Below, one piece after another: positions 10,587 to 22,400 of a stretch of DNA of 64,000 bases (positions within the stretch are counted from its first letter, which is position 1; each line of letters begins with the position of its first letter). Source of the DNA: Epithemia pelagica (taxonomy: Eukaryota; Bacillariophyta; Bacillariophyceae; Surirellales; Surirellaceae). Made by a program: the position numbers and the translations under genes. Where the stretch lies: the NCBI GenBank assembly GCA_946965045.2, contig OX337242.1:2604001-2668000 (forward strand), written 5' to 3'. Under the pieces are notes generated by a model. That model was not told the origin of the DNA, did not search any database, and was given only the letters and a program-made list of their open reading frames with translations.

Positions 10587-11542
10587 GGTGAATGGGAGAA
10601 GGAGGGAACAAGTTATTGTTTAGCAAGAAGGACTGGAACCAAAAGAGTGAGAACGGCAAAGCGTTTGCGGTTCACACACGGCTCTTGTTGGTGTTGGCAG
10701 ACAACGTGGAGGAGAATCTCGCCAAAGGTATCTTGTTGTGTTGTTTCTGGAGTATGACAACACAAGAGATTGATGCGTCCAAAGTGACTCAGCGGAAGCA
10801 CAACGTGTCTTGATGGGATGATTGGGGTCTGTTGTTGGTTGTGGTTCTCGCTGCTGTTGCTCTTGGCACAAAGCTGCATACAACGGTTCAGAGTGACAAA
10901 CGAACGGGAGCCTGATTTGCGGGTTTGGGAGTATACACGTACTTGTACTACGTCTGTAGAACGGCCGATAGTTTTTGTGTGGGTAGGATGCGCTCGACCG
11001 ACTCGTCTGTTACACTCCAGCGCGTCAAACCAGTCATCACATTGTTCTTCAAAAACGTTCATTCCATGTTCTTTCTCTGGAGTGTAACTGCGTTTCCCCC
11101 AAGACCAAATAATGTCTTTCACCCACGGGACTGAGATGTACGGGTTTCATTCTCCGAAACCACGACCAAACACAGCGTCTTCCCCCCCCCCGCAGGCGTT
11201 CTTGTTTCGTGAGCTCACTTTTTGGATTTTGTGACACAACACAGCCTGTCTATTACTTCTGCTTGTTGTCTTGTCCCTTCCATGGTCCGCCCACCAAAAA
11301 TAATAGAGCTCCTCGCAACAGCAGGATCACAAAGTGGGCGGCAAAAGATATACCAGCTCTAAACTATCCGTGGAATTTTTGTGCTCATCTACATTGTTCA
11401 ATCTATCCGACCCTAACAACCGGCCTCCATTGCACAGGAGACATGTCTATCTACAAACTCACAACTGCACTCCGTTGGACGGCGAGGTGTGAAATCGAAT
11501 AACAATTTGATAGCGCAAGTACAAGAATAGCATACTAGTAGC
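10587..11542. other. Intergenic, no confident gene
   Basis: Several overlapping frames of 60-170 codons exist on both strands, but none has recognisable motifs, a good start context or support from repeats. A C homopolymer lies at about 11180-11190. This is the cyclophilin promoter side. Confidence 0.4.
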
Positions 11543-12369
11543 CTAACTTGAGTTTTCCGTGGTGGTAAATGTTATTTCCCGGGATGCGAGGTCAACTTCG
11601 TCCGGTCCATGCCACACGTGTTCATTGCCGTCGGTCCTCATTTCAACGTCGTGCGCGTATATGTCATTCCTTTCTTCCTCCCCTCCAGCCCATTCGCAAT
11701 CGTTTGGGGTGTCTCCCTCCGATACTACCACTGTGGGACTCCTGGCGACGTTGGTGCTATCCGCGCCGCCATTAGCGCTGCTTGGTACATGAATCTGATC
11801 CTCCAATGGCTCGGATGATTCCTCCTGGATGGTTTCCGTCACAATGCTACTTTTGACAGTATTTATCGATGACGTTGGCATGGAAGAGGAGGAGAGACGT
11901 GCTGCCATGCCAGTACCGTTGACTTGTTCGTCCGGTGGAGTCCCGGTATCACCACCATCCCCATGAGACTCTGCATCACGACCACCCCCGTCTCCGGCAT
12001 TGCCTCATATTTGAGTTGAACTTGCCGTAGACTCGCGGTTCTTCAGAATAGACGAAAAGGACTGGTTGTCAAAGCCTCCACCTCCCGAGGTCATTGTAAG
12101 GGAAGAAATTTCCCGATCGAGTGCCCGGCTTCCTGTATTGACCTTTCCATTCAATGGTTGACTTGAGGAACCCATAGATGGCTCGTCTCGGAGAGTTTCA
12201 GTCGTTGCAGAACGACCAATATCGAAAGTGGACATTGTCGTGGTCGAAGACGCCTCGACTGCTTTCTTCAAGTCGCCTTCCGACATGCTTCGACGTTTGC
12301 CCTCCAACGATGACGTTGCTATTGTGGTGGTAATTTCCATGGGCCGTGACGACGATCCATTGGAGGAAA

Positions 12370-12430
12370 ACGGTTTGACCTAAAATCCTAAACTCCTTCC
12401 CCCCTCAAATAGGATTTTAGGACAAACCGT
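12370..12430. repeat. Subterminal foldback hairpin in the TIR element
   Basis: The arms 12370-12389 and 12411-12430 are inverted copies of the TIR core (one mismatch) around a 21 nt pyrimidine-rich loop. The left end thus contains two opposed TIR cores, a single-stranded hairpin or a double transposase site. Confidence 0.8.
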
Positions 12431-13872
12431 GTTGACCCCCATTTTAACCTAAACTTATTCGTAGTCTGACCTTCGTAGGAGCTAGCACCTCTATGTAGGT
12501 TCCGAATGAAGTCAAGATTCCCACGAGAATTTGTCAATGCGATCTCATTTTTCCCGAACAATGCCAACGGAAGATCAAACCAAGCGAAGAAGATCAAGGA
12601 TATGATCGCGGCACAGGAATTGTCCACTGCGGCTGTATTGTAGTCCCAGCTGCAGAGACTTCCAGTGCTGCAATGCAGTGCATTGAAACAATGGGAGACA
12701 AGCTTGATGTCGTTCTCCAAACCATCCAGTTCTATAGAAAACATGCTAGAGTAGAACTAATGAAGATTCGGTCTGTTGCTAGTCATGTACTTCTTCCTTA
12801 TCATCATTTTCCTCTACTTCTTGTTCTTCATCAAATTGTTCATCATCAGAGCGGCTTGTTGCATCAGGTTTTCGCTCGACATGTCAGCTGAGCTACACCG
12901 CCAACCAAGCCGCAGTAGACCACGGATCCAAAACTTGTCGTCAACCCTGACATCACAAGGGCATTTACACTTGTTGCTGTAGTGGCAGTGGCAGAAGAAT
13001 TTGTTGTAGGAGATGAGAGCACAGAGGGATAATAGGGTGGCCGTAGCAAAGTATTATTGCTGTGTCGTTGTGTGGCGGAATTTGTGCTATTGGAAGTGAT
13101 CTGGGTCTGTACCCAGGCACGGTTGCCATTGAGATGGCTGTTGCAGAGCCCAGTGTAAGACACCACCACTGGTCTCGTGATAGTCTCTGTTGCCCACTTG
13201 CCTCCCACAAGAGCAGCCAGAAAACATAGCCACGAGCATACGGATGAATTTGTCATGGCGATAGTTTGCCAAGGCACCCAAGAAACAAGACCATGGTTTG
13301 GACCACGAGGATCGCCGACAAAACTCGAACAAAAGAAGCTCTGCGCAAGGATTGACTGAGCCATGTTGGCAAAGCTTGGAAGTACGCCGTAACCGCATTG
13401 TGGAAGTCTATGACACCACCGGCAGTCGACAGTGACGGCGCACTGAGCTTCATGGGTAGTCAAACGGAAGGTTGGCTTGGTTGGTTGTTGGTTCGAAGGA
13501 TGCTCTCCCTCTATGGTTGTTGTTGTTCCGACGAAAATTCAGTCCTTTGCGCAGCCAAGGCGACATCAGTATGGAATATACCAAACCAGTGCCACCAGTC
13601 CTGGAGAACAAAATTTCGTTTGTTCGGATCAATGAACTTTTCTTCTGTTAAAGTGGCAAGGATTCTGTGAACAACAAGCGAAACCAAGGTGGATTGGGTG
13701 AGTTTTGACGCGACAAGCAGAGAATCACAATCCACAAATGAACTGATTCACTTCCCAAAACATGCACTGCATGAATCACACCGACAACAGCAGCAACTGT
13801 AGAACCCGAAAGTGCTAAGCTGTCATATTGATGGATGACAGCGTGGCAAGAGGAAGATTCGGAAGTCGACAT
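12388..13872 (-). pseudogene. Coding-like fragments inside the TIR element (possible captured gene)
   Basis: Minus-strand pieces have protein character but lie in different frames. One starts at ATG 13872 and holds LALSGSTVAAVVGVIHAVHV. Another around 13600 reads ILATLTEEKFIDPNKR and then DWWHWFGIFHTDVALAAQR. A third around 13300-13400 holds ALPTWLSQSLRRASFVRVL and then VVQTMVLFLGCLG. Alternating hydrophobic and aromatic segments suggest pieces of a host membrane protein, either with introns or frameshifted. They do not resemble a transposase. Function unknown. Confidence 0.35.
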
Positions 13873-16507
13873 GGCGAAATTTGTGGGCCGTTGGATGGAG
13901 ATTTTGGTTCCAAATCGTTTAGGATTCGTTTAGGTCTTTCGACTGCTTCCAGAAGATGACCGATCGAAACTCCTAAACAAGAGGCCTTTCACGCCTAAAC
14001 TGGAGGCCAAATGCGTCTGAACGTCGTACGATTTGGAGCGATCTGATTGGCTAAGAATAGGATTTTTAGGATTTTAGGTCAAACCGTTTTCCTCCATTCA
14101 CATGTCCTTCACTACCCAAACTATGGTTGCTGCTATGACAACTGATATTGTGCTGCCGAACAAAGACCTCTAATCCGCGCGTGTGAACATTGCGGAATGG
14201 AGTATTGTTGGTGCTCACCGAAAGATTGTCATCGCCATCTTCGTCTTCGTCTTCCACAAGCTCCGGAGCAATGAGCTCAATAACGGCCGCTGCGAGGTAG
14301 AACCAATGGGCCACGACCAAGACCCCAGGAACAATGGCCAATGCCAATCCATGGTAGTTGTAAAAGTGATCCATGTACGAAAACACACTCCATTCAAAAT
14401 AGACCTCCAAGGAAATTTGAATCACAGCGTAAAGATTGGTGTTGGCGTAGGCCACCAAGGGGAACCAATGCTGCATAAGTGGAACTGTTGCCGTTGTCAA
14501 GATGTAACGATCGACACCAAAAACTCCACCAAGTTGCATCGCCACATACCATACCACGATTGTATGATGCATAATGGTGCCAAGTCCGTTTAAGATATCG
14601 GCGGTGCGAAGTAGCCGAGAAGCCTTGACATCAAAGAATCCATCATAGAAATACATGATAGTTTCTGGAAATCCAAATTTCCACAACCCAAAGACAACAA
14701 AGGTCAGGGCCAAGAAGTTTCGTTGCGATGCTAGACCGACGGCAGTAGTGACAACGAGAGGGAATAAAAGCTGTACATAGCGCAACCACAATTCTCGTTC
14801 CGGTGACCATGTGCGCAAATACAACAAGCATACAAACAATTCCGATCCCAATCCGGCGAGAACTCCAGTGACCCACAAAAACATGGAGTAGTACAGACGA
14901 AATCCTTGGTTCCCCAAATTCGAAATGGGAAAGGAATCAATATTCAAATTCCATGCTGTACGGTGACACTGTTCTCCACACCAATCGTACAGCCGTCGTT
15001 CCACATAGTCTCTGGAAGGACTGGAAAGCTCAACGACTTCTGTATTGATTACACCCAAGGTTTGCGCCTCGTCGAAACGATCGGCAAGGGGATATGGACC
15101 GTTGTCATTTTGCGCTATATAATCCTGAAGCTCATTCACATCCACAGAACTGGAAGAACTGGAAGTTCCAGAACTCCCGTCGGAAGCATCCATCTCTGGT
15201 ACCAGCATCCGATTCAAACTTGTGGCCAAAATATGATTTTGGAGCCACAACGGATAGTTGAATACTGCAGTCGATGGCACTGCTGTTGCGGAGGGACATG
15301 TCACGGAGGGAACCAATACTTGCGGTAGTTGGTACAAGGGTTCGGATCCAATGAGATGTGCCAATTGCCATGTGGTGTACGCATTGGTCCAGGACTGGGA
15401 ATTTCCTTGTTTCGAGGTTGCCGTGGCCAAGGCCAGACCGACTCGTCCATTCTCCGAAAAGCCATGAGTCACATCCCGTTCAAAGGAATGAAGCCCATTC
15501 AAGGTAAACAACGTGGCCATTGTGGTACTTGCATCGGATTCTGCTGCGGCATCCACGAGGCTTTGAAGCGTCAAACCGGCTCGATGATATGCCTCTACGG
15601 CATCTTCCCGTCCCTTGTTGCGATACTGCAGAACGGCTGGCCATTGATCTTGTTGCAAGATTCCCAAAACCTCTTGGAGCGCTTCACCGTCCAAACTCAG
15701 TCCACGAGACAACAAGGTATTCACAACAATGGCAACGTGCACAATCTATCGCACATAATTTGCCGCACTCTCTTGTTGGAACAAGTCCTTCCAATTGTGG
15801 GTAGCGTCTTGTAAGAAACAGGCCATTTCGGAGAGACCTACGACACTGCTCCAACAGGCTTACGTCGAGTCATAGACGTCTTGCAAGGGTTGCGGTTCGT
15901 GCAGAAATTCGGCCAAGTGTTGGCGAATGTGGACACTGTTCCGCAACCCCATGTGATGCAACACCAGATCCATGTCGGCCGGGTTGGAAGTTGGTACAAC
16001 TTGTTGCAGATTTGATAGAAAACTGGAAATGCAGGACGACGAAGGTGTGGTTGTTGTGTCATTACTTGTTTGGGCCAATGGTCGATCCAAGGGACTTGGA
16101 AGCGACCCACTGTTGCAGGCAAACAAAGTACCATCGATACTACTACACGTAGCATCCTTTGGTGGTTGCTGAGCAGTTTTGGTTGTGACGAGAAGGTCGT
16201 TTCCCTCAAACTGATAAAACCATTTTTGCGCCACTGGAATGATGCGAGATGCCACTTGTTGTGGATACTGCTGTTGCAAGAGTTGTTGGTTTTAAAAGGA
16301 ATCATCAAATCGTTTCCAGGTATTCCAACTGGGATTGTTCCGACCAATCATTTCAATCACCAGGGCCACACTGCCATAGGAAACGAGCAAGGTCATGGCA
16401 ATCAAGACAATCATCCCATAGAGAATCTTCTATTTGGCCTTTTCCAAAATATCACTAATGGTCAATTTGGCTTCCACGCCTTCAAAAATATCATGTGTGT
16501 GAACCAT

Positions 16508-17018
16508 GATGACGACCTTGGACGACGCACAATAAGAAGCACTGGATGAGGATGAGTTGGATTCGGAGAGCCAAAGAGTCAGAGAACTGGCAGTAGAGAG
16601 ACAATAAAGAAAGGTGGAAATGTTCGTTTCGAGATGTACACTTCTTCTCTTGATTCTCCTGCGCGACCTTTTGCTTCAGATTCTCTGGAACAACCACAAC
16701 AAAGGTGTCAGCACATGTGTGTCTTTGGATATTTCTGTGGTTCTGGTGAATCTTTGTCTCGGGCAATCTCAACAGAACATGTGGTACGAGTATGCTTGAA
16801 TAGACCAATCGTCGAATGTGTTCGCCACTTCGTCGCGACACGAACGGGATGGGCACACGCGTGTCGTGATAGAGCGGTTTCGGCAGTGGTTATCTTCAGC
16901 GAATCTCCGCATTCAACGGACCTCGGACCAAACTCGTTGGTAGCGAGAAGAGACATCATCTCCTCCTTTCGGCATATCGTCCCTTTGAAAAATCGCCACC
17001 CTGAGTACCACCACCATC
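16508..17018. other. Intergenic, promoter side of the membrane-protein pseudogene
   Basis: No recognisable gene. The frame of the pseudogene stays open for some codons upstream of ATG 16507, so an earlier start cannot be excluded, but no better Met was seen. Confidence 0.4.
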
Positions 17019-17676
17019 ATGGATTCACTTCCTTCGGCTGCTCCTGTGGTGGCTCCATCTGCTGCTGTTGGTACTGCTGCTGCTGCTGCGACCGGGTTTG
17101 GACAGAATGACATGGTCGGGCAATTTCAAATGGCCGCTCCAACAATGTTGATTGCCATGATCCATGATTTTGCGAGCCGTCTTGGGAAAAAAATTGCATT
17201 TTTTCTCATTCGACAATTCCATTGCAACTTTGTGAGTTACTGCAAGTTTGTGCCCAGTCGGCTTGCAACTTGGCGTTTCAATGCATCGAAGTGGTCACCA
17301 GACGTGCCTTGGCGGCAACGACACAAGAAAAAAGAGGAGGAGCCAATCAATGTTTCCTCTTGGCTTCCATGAAAAAGCAAGGAGCCGAACAAGCCGACGA
17401 CAACAAAAAAAGGACGACGATGAGGATTCTCGTAATGCTATAGAAGAATGGAACGAGTTTGCTTCGCAAAAGCTGGAATCGCTGAGGACAATATTCCATC
17501 CGAGCAACGGTCCGTCCGTCACTCGAACGCCGCGTAATAGTCCGTCCGTCCAGCCAGCGATCCAACAAACTAACCAACATAGCTACCATCCCCTTACCAA
17601 CCTGCCAACCAGAAGGCCTCCGAGCTATGGTCATTTTAGACGGTTGCTCCCTCGAACGACGACTCAGCTAGATTAA
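17019..17676 (+). pseudogene. Possible decayed small gene (three consecutive frames)
   Basis: ATG 17019 begins an Ala/Pro/Val-rich N-terminus (MDSLPSAAPVVAPSAA) followed by MLIAMIHDFASRLGKKIAFF. Coding character then seems to move to another frame (CAQSACNLAFQCIEVVTRRA, about 17245-17310), and after an A homopolymer near 17405 to a third (EDSRNAIEEWNEFASQKLES). Two indels in an old gene would explain this. A CAG/CTG microsatellite at about 17053-17093 could alone create part of the pattern. Unrecognised. Confidence 0.3.
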
Positions 17677-18642
17677 CCCTGGACCTGTCAACTCAGGCAA
17701 AATATGAATAGACTACATGTACACAAGAGCAATTCTCATAGAGGCATTTTGGAGAATGGCCAATTTTATGAAGATTCCAAGATCAATATAAAATGTCGGC
17801 TAACGTGTTTCAATGGCTACGACGTTTCGCAGGAGCAGTCACAAAACGCACTTCGAACACTATTGGTACACGTCACGGCTTGGTGGGTCAAACTACCAAT
17901 CCCAGCAAGGGTTCCATCGATGTCCACATCGTTATTGTCACATGCCCGGACCTGTTGCATGACAATATTCGAATTTCCATTGTCTACGGTAGTTCAACAC
18001 CAAACTCACCATTACGGAGAGCCTCGATACCAACGAAAAGTCCGTTGGAAATATTCTCCAATTCAAATCCCATAAAGCCATTATCATTTCCTTGTACGTT
18101 GGAGACAAATAGATTAGAAATACTAGCAGCAAACGACGCTTCAAAACCGTTGCCGAACCAATTGTCGTTGAACTTGGAATCCAAAACTGTGATATCTGAA
18201 AATGTTGACTGGGACTTGAACTTCAGACCATCCACTACGTTGTGAGTGGAGGTAATATTGTTGAGTACTACGTTGCTTGAAGAATCCAACAACAGCCCAG
18301 TGCCAAACCCAGTCACTTGACAGTTTTGCAAAATCAAATTGTCACCATTCAGGAGGATCCCTTGTCGTTTCGTAAAAGGTTCCGAGACGTTTGTACCGTT
18401 AATCGTGTGTCCCTTGCAGTCCAACGTTACGCGAGAGGCGGAAATAGAAATTGCTGCCTGGTTGCTGGGACTGCATGACATATCCCCGTCAAGGATGATG
18501 AACGAGTCATCAAAGCCATTGGCACTGCTCAGATCGATTGGGCAGTCACTGCTTGTAATGGTCGTCACTGTTGGGTCGGACTCACCCAATGGGTTTTCCA
18601 AGTCTCGTGTTTTCTGATGACCCTTGGAAACAGATGCAGAGA

Positions 18643-18879
18643 TGTCACAAAGTGGGGCGTACTGTTCATCAGTGGGGTTGACGGGCAGTCTTGTAGCGCG
18701 CGTGTCGGCATGGGAAAGTAGATAGATTCAAATTCCCACTGTCACCATAATTTCCAAATCTGTTGTTTTGATCTTCCTTTTCGTCGTTAGCCGCATCATC
18801 GAACCAAGTTGACCATATTGGAGCATCAACTCTCCGCTGCGTACGACTTTGAGCAACAGCAACATCGTCTGTTGCGACA
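18643..18879 (+). repeat. 5' LTR of the 5.4 kb Copia element
   Basis: Starts TGTCACAAAGTGGGG and ends GTTGCGACA; 237 bp, same as the 3' copy as far as I can read. Confidence 0.95.
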
Positions 18880-18891
18880 GGTTATGAGCCC
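18880..18891 (+). other. Primer binding site, initiator tRNA-Met half-molecule type
   Basis: GGTTATGAGCCC directly follows the LTR. It is the complement of the anticodon arm GGGCTCATAACC of initiator tRNA-Met. Copia-type elements are known to prime from an internally cleaved initiator tRNA. Confidence 0.8.
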
Positions 18892-18994
18892 AAGTAAAGG
18901 GTTGTAAGCTTGCTTTTGTTACCGAACGAGAGCTGGAGAAGAAGAAGACTTCGCGTACCATCGACGAAACGAAACGGACACGGCGCTGAACACC

Positions 18995-19448
18995 ATGGCA
19001 TCGGGAGGAGGAGCAACACCACCGACGCCTCGCGTACGTACTCCGGCACCACCTCCTCGGCCCAACCTTGGCGGATTGACTGGGATCCATCCATGGACTG
19101 GAGGCCGACCAACTGATGTGACGTTCCATCTGTGGGTCACCGGACCATTTGAAGAAGGATTGCCCCAAAGCCAACAACGACGATGGCAAAGGCAAGTCAA
19201 AAGCACCAAAAGCTCCTTGGAAATCCAAACCACCAGGTGATGGAGAGCCTGAAACGAAAAATGTGAACGGAACAACGTGGCATTGGTGTGCCATTTGTGG
19301 ATTCTGGCGACTATCGCACGGAACGGCGACGCATGATAACGATTATGCGAAGAAAGCGAATCAAACTGGCGGTACGAAACCGGCCGCATCGCTTGCATCT
19401 CTAAAATATTGTGGAGCTGCAACTATTCTAGACGAAGACGACGAATGA
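18995..19448 (+). pseudogene. Shortened Gag of the 5.4 kb Copia element
   Basis: ATG 18995 starts a Pro/Gly-rich N-terminus (MASGGGATPPTPR). Near 19120 the frame switches, and the next frame contains a zinc knuckle (ICGSPDHLKKDCP) whose first Cys appears replaced by Arg (CGT). A second Cys/His group (WHWCAICGFWRLSHG) and an acidic end (DEDDE) follow. The whole is only about 150 codons, so most of the capsid region is deleted. The frame ends in TGA at 19446-19448, followed by C, and pol continues in the same frame. Confidence 0.65.
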
Positions 19449-19460
19449 CTCATCGGGCGG

Positions 19461-22400
19461 ATGCTCATCGCTATGTATTCTTATTTGGTGATGATGAATC
19501 CGTTGCCCATTCTCTTCGCTTTTATTCGCTTGTTCCTCTCTCTTTGGCGCACCGTCTTGCCACAACAAAAACCTCGCCGTTCAACCACTCGCAAAACTCG
19601 TCGCTGCTTTCGCTTCTCGCCGATCTTGGTATTGCCTGGTCTGTTCTGTTGCTATTCGGGTGTGATGATGAGCACACATTCCTTTGTTTTGGGAATTGAT
19701 GCACCGCTCACCAAGTTTCCATCGCTTGCCTTTGCAAGTCGCGTCTACCATCGACGCTTGTTTGGGCAACCCAATAGCAAAATCACCCTTGCTTACAAGT
19801 ATCATCGACGAACCTTCTACCTTCCACCACGATGGCGTAGACGACGGAGACGCAAGCGTCGTGACCTTGACGACGCAAGCCCAGCAGACGACGATCCTCC
19901 CCCTTCTCCGTTTCCAAAACCTCCTGATCCTGACCCGTTTGAGGAATTGTCTTTCTCCTTTCTGTTTCACACGGCCGTCCCTCATCAAGCACAGGCAAAC
20001 ACCGCCGAGCCGTCAACAGAGGGAGAACCGTTGGCTTGGAACTTTCTTTCGGAATCCTCCGCTTCAACTTTTTCGGTCACGATCGATTCTGGTGCAACGA
20101 TCACCATCACCCCATTTCGAGACGATTTTGTTGAATACTCTGCCAAAACTGGTTCAGTGCTGCAAGGATTGGCTAAAGGCCTCCCAATAGATGGAACCGG
20201 AATCGTCCGCTGGAGAATGCAACTTGACGACGGGAGCTACACCGAAATGGAAGCACCGGCTTACCATGTCTCCACCGCTCGTTGCCGATTATTTTCTCCG
20301 CAAAGCTACTTGCAACACAAAGAAGCCACGTCCGACGAGAACGTGCTTGAAAGTTTTGTGATCCGTGGTTCGACTCTCCGGTTCGAAACCGCAGACGGCA
20401 AAGTTGCAAGCATCTCATACCATCCAGAAAACAACCTTCCTACGTGCACTATGGCGAATGTTCAACCTTCTCCGTTGGTGAATCAAGCATGTGTCACCCA
20501 CACACAAAATCCAAACCTGACGACCGCACAAAAAGAACTTATGAAATGGCACTATCGGTTGTGCCATCATGGTTTGGCGGCTATTCAACGTCTCATGCAA
20601 TCTGGAGCCCTTGGTCCGTCCTCTCTCATCAAGGCTGCATCCAAGTGTGAATTGCCCAAGTGCGCCAGCTGTCAATTCGGCAAAGCAAAACGGCGTCCGA
20701 CTGATACCTCCACGAAAACAATTGTCCGCGAGAGGGAGTATGGCTTGAAGAAAGACCAGTTGTTCCCTGGTCAACGCGTTTCCATGGATCATTTTGTTGT
20801 CAAGCAAAAGGGCCGCCTCTATTCGTCTCGAGGCCAGTCTCACGAGGACAGCATGTACTCTGGTGGGTGTATCTTTGTCGACCACGCCACCGGGGACATC
20901 CATATTGAACACTTGGTCAATTTCACCGCCACCGAAACCATCGCCGCCAAACAGCGTTACGAAAAGCGCATGTTCGATTTCGGTTACCGTACAAGCGTAC
21001 CAGTCAGATAACGGAATCTTCGCGTCGAAAGCCTTTGTCAACGAAATTGAATCCGGCTTGCAGAACATAAAGTTCAGTGGTGTCGGTGCCCATCATCAAA
21101 ATGGGATTGCCGAACGAGGAATCGGAACCATCCTTTCAAAGGCACGCACTATTTTGCTTCATGCAGCCATTCGATGGCCAGACGCTGCCGATATCAGTCT
21201 GTGGCCGATGGCGGTCGATTACGTGGTATTCCAGCATAACCACATGCCGCGAACCAGCACCGGCATGATGTCTCCCATGGAAATGATTATGAAATCAAAA
21301 GTTGGCAGACAAGTTCTCGAGGACATGCATGTATGGGGATGCCCCTGTTACGTCTTGGATCCAACGCTCCAAGATGGACACAAGCTCCCAAAATGGAAGC
21401 CAAGGTCACATCGTGGAATCTTCCTTGGTTTTTCCAAACGACACTCGTCCAGGGTCCCACTAGTCCTCAACACGAAAACGGGACACATTTCACCGCAATT
21501 CCACGTCGTCTTTGACGACTGGTTTACGAGCGTAATTGGAGCCAGTCCTGATCGTCCGTTTGATCAAAGCGAGTGGACACAACTGTTTGCGGATTCCCGT
21601 TACCACTACGCCTTCGATGAGGATGATCCGGTTACCTTGGCAGATGAATGGGTAGACCAGCATGAAGACCATGTAGATCGGTCATCTCAAATCCGCAACA
21701 CTCAACAACGAGTCCGCTTTGCCGGTCAAAACGATCCTCCTGAACCAGATACAACGGCTCAACAGAGGGAGCAGGACCAGCCTGCAACAAACGATCCACC
21801 GTCCGAACCAAATCCGCCTCAACAACAAGAAGAACCACCATTACAACCTGTCGAAGAAGAAGAACCTCCAGCCGCTGAAGAACCTCTTCCTTCACAACAA
21901 CAACAACAACAGCCGCAACCAGAACCTGAGGAACCGTCACCGTCGCTCCGTCGTTCCGGACGAACAAGAAAAGCACCATTACGATGGGGATATGATGGCA
22001 CACAAGGTGCAGGCTATCGAGCCTTGGCGAGTTTCGCAGCTTTTGTGACCAACGCAATGACGGGCACAGCCTATCAGGCGTACCTTGACTCGGATACCGA
22101 CTCCGACACCTTTGGATTTCGCGATCCGATCGTGTTTCAAGCTTCAACCAAAAAGAACAATCCAGATCTGCCGTCCTACTACGAGGCAATGACTGGAAAT
22201 GACCGTGAGGGCTACGTAGCTGCCATGGGAAATGAAGTGAAAGAGCTGGAAGACAAGGGAACCTGGGTCATGACACTCCGATCCGAGATGGAAAAGCGTG
22301 GCGGCAAAGCCTTGCCTTCCACTTGGGCATTTCGGAGAAAGCGCTATCCAGACGGTTCAGTGCGAAAACTAAAAGCACGGCTGTGTGTTAGAGGTGACAA

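Larger units (their letters stand above)
12362..14095. mobile_element. 1.73 kb TIR element with 3 bp target duplication, inserted in a coding exon
   Basis: 31 bp perfect terminal inverted repeats start GGAGGAAAACGGTTTGACCT (12362-12392) and end at 14095 (14065-14095). They are flanked by ATT at 12359-12361 and 14096-14098. Removing the element and one ATT rejoins the membrane-protein frame with Asn (AAT) at the junction. The left end is also a foldback: 12370-12389 pairs with 12411-12430 at 19 of 20 bases. No transposase is seen. A non-autonomous element is the simplest reading; the superfamily is not assignable from a 3 bp ATT target. Confidence 0.88.
11543..16507 (-). pseudogene. Multi-pass membrane protein gene, broken by a TIR element and five nonsense codons
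   Basis: Read from ATG 16507, one frame continues without any frameshift to 11543 once the insertion at 12362-14095 and one 3 bp target copy are ignored. Layout: a short cytosolic N-terminus (MVHTHDIFEGVEAK), one membrane span (ILYGMIVLIAMTLLVSYG), and an extracellular or lumenal domain of about 450 residues. Then come about six or seven spans (LFLWVTG-type, LLFPLVVTTAVGL, GTIMHHTIVVWYVAM, LAIVPGVLVVAHWFYLAAA) and a long Ser/Thr-rich acidic tail. In-frame stops: TAG 16432, TAA 16294, TAA 15862, TAG 15745 and TGA 12007. Four of the five sit where Gln codons would be expected from a C-to-T change. No family is recognised. Confidence 0.75.

Noticed and set aside
10613-11237. Minus-strand frames upstream of the cyclophilin gene
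   Set aside because: Several overlapping frames of similar length on both strands, no motif and no good start. Chance frames are likely.
11543-16507. Reassignment of TAA/TAG to Gln in this genome
   Set aside because: Intact cyclophilin, alpha-kinase, Copia and MULE genes end in TAA or TAG at sensible positions, so the stops in the pseudogene are better explained by mutation.
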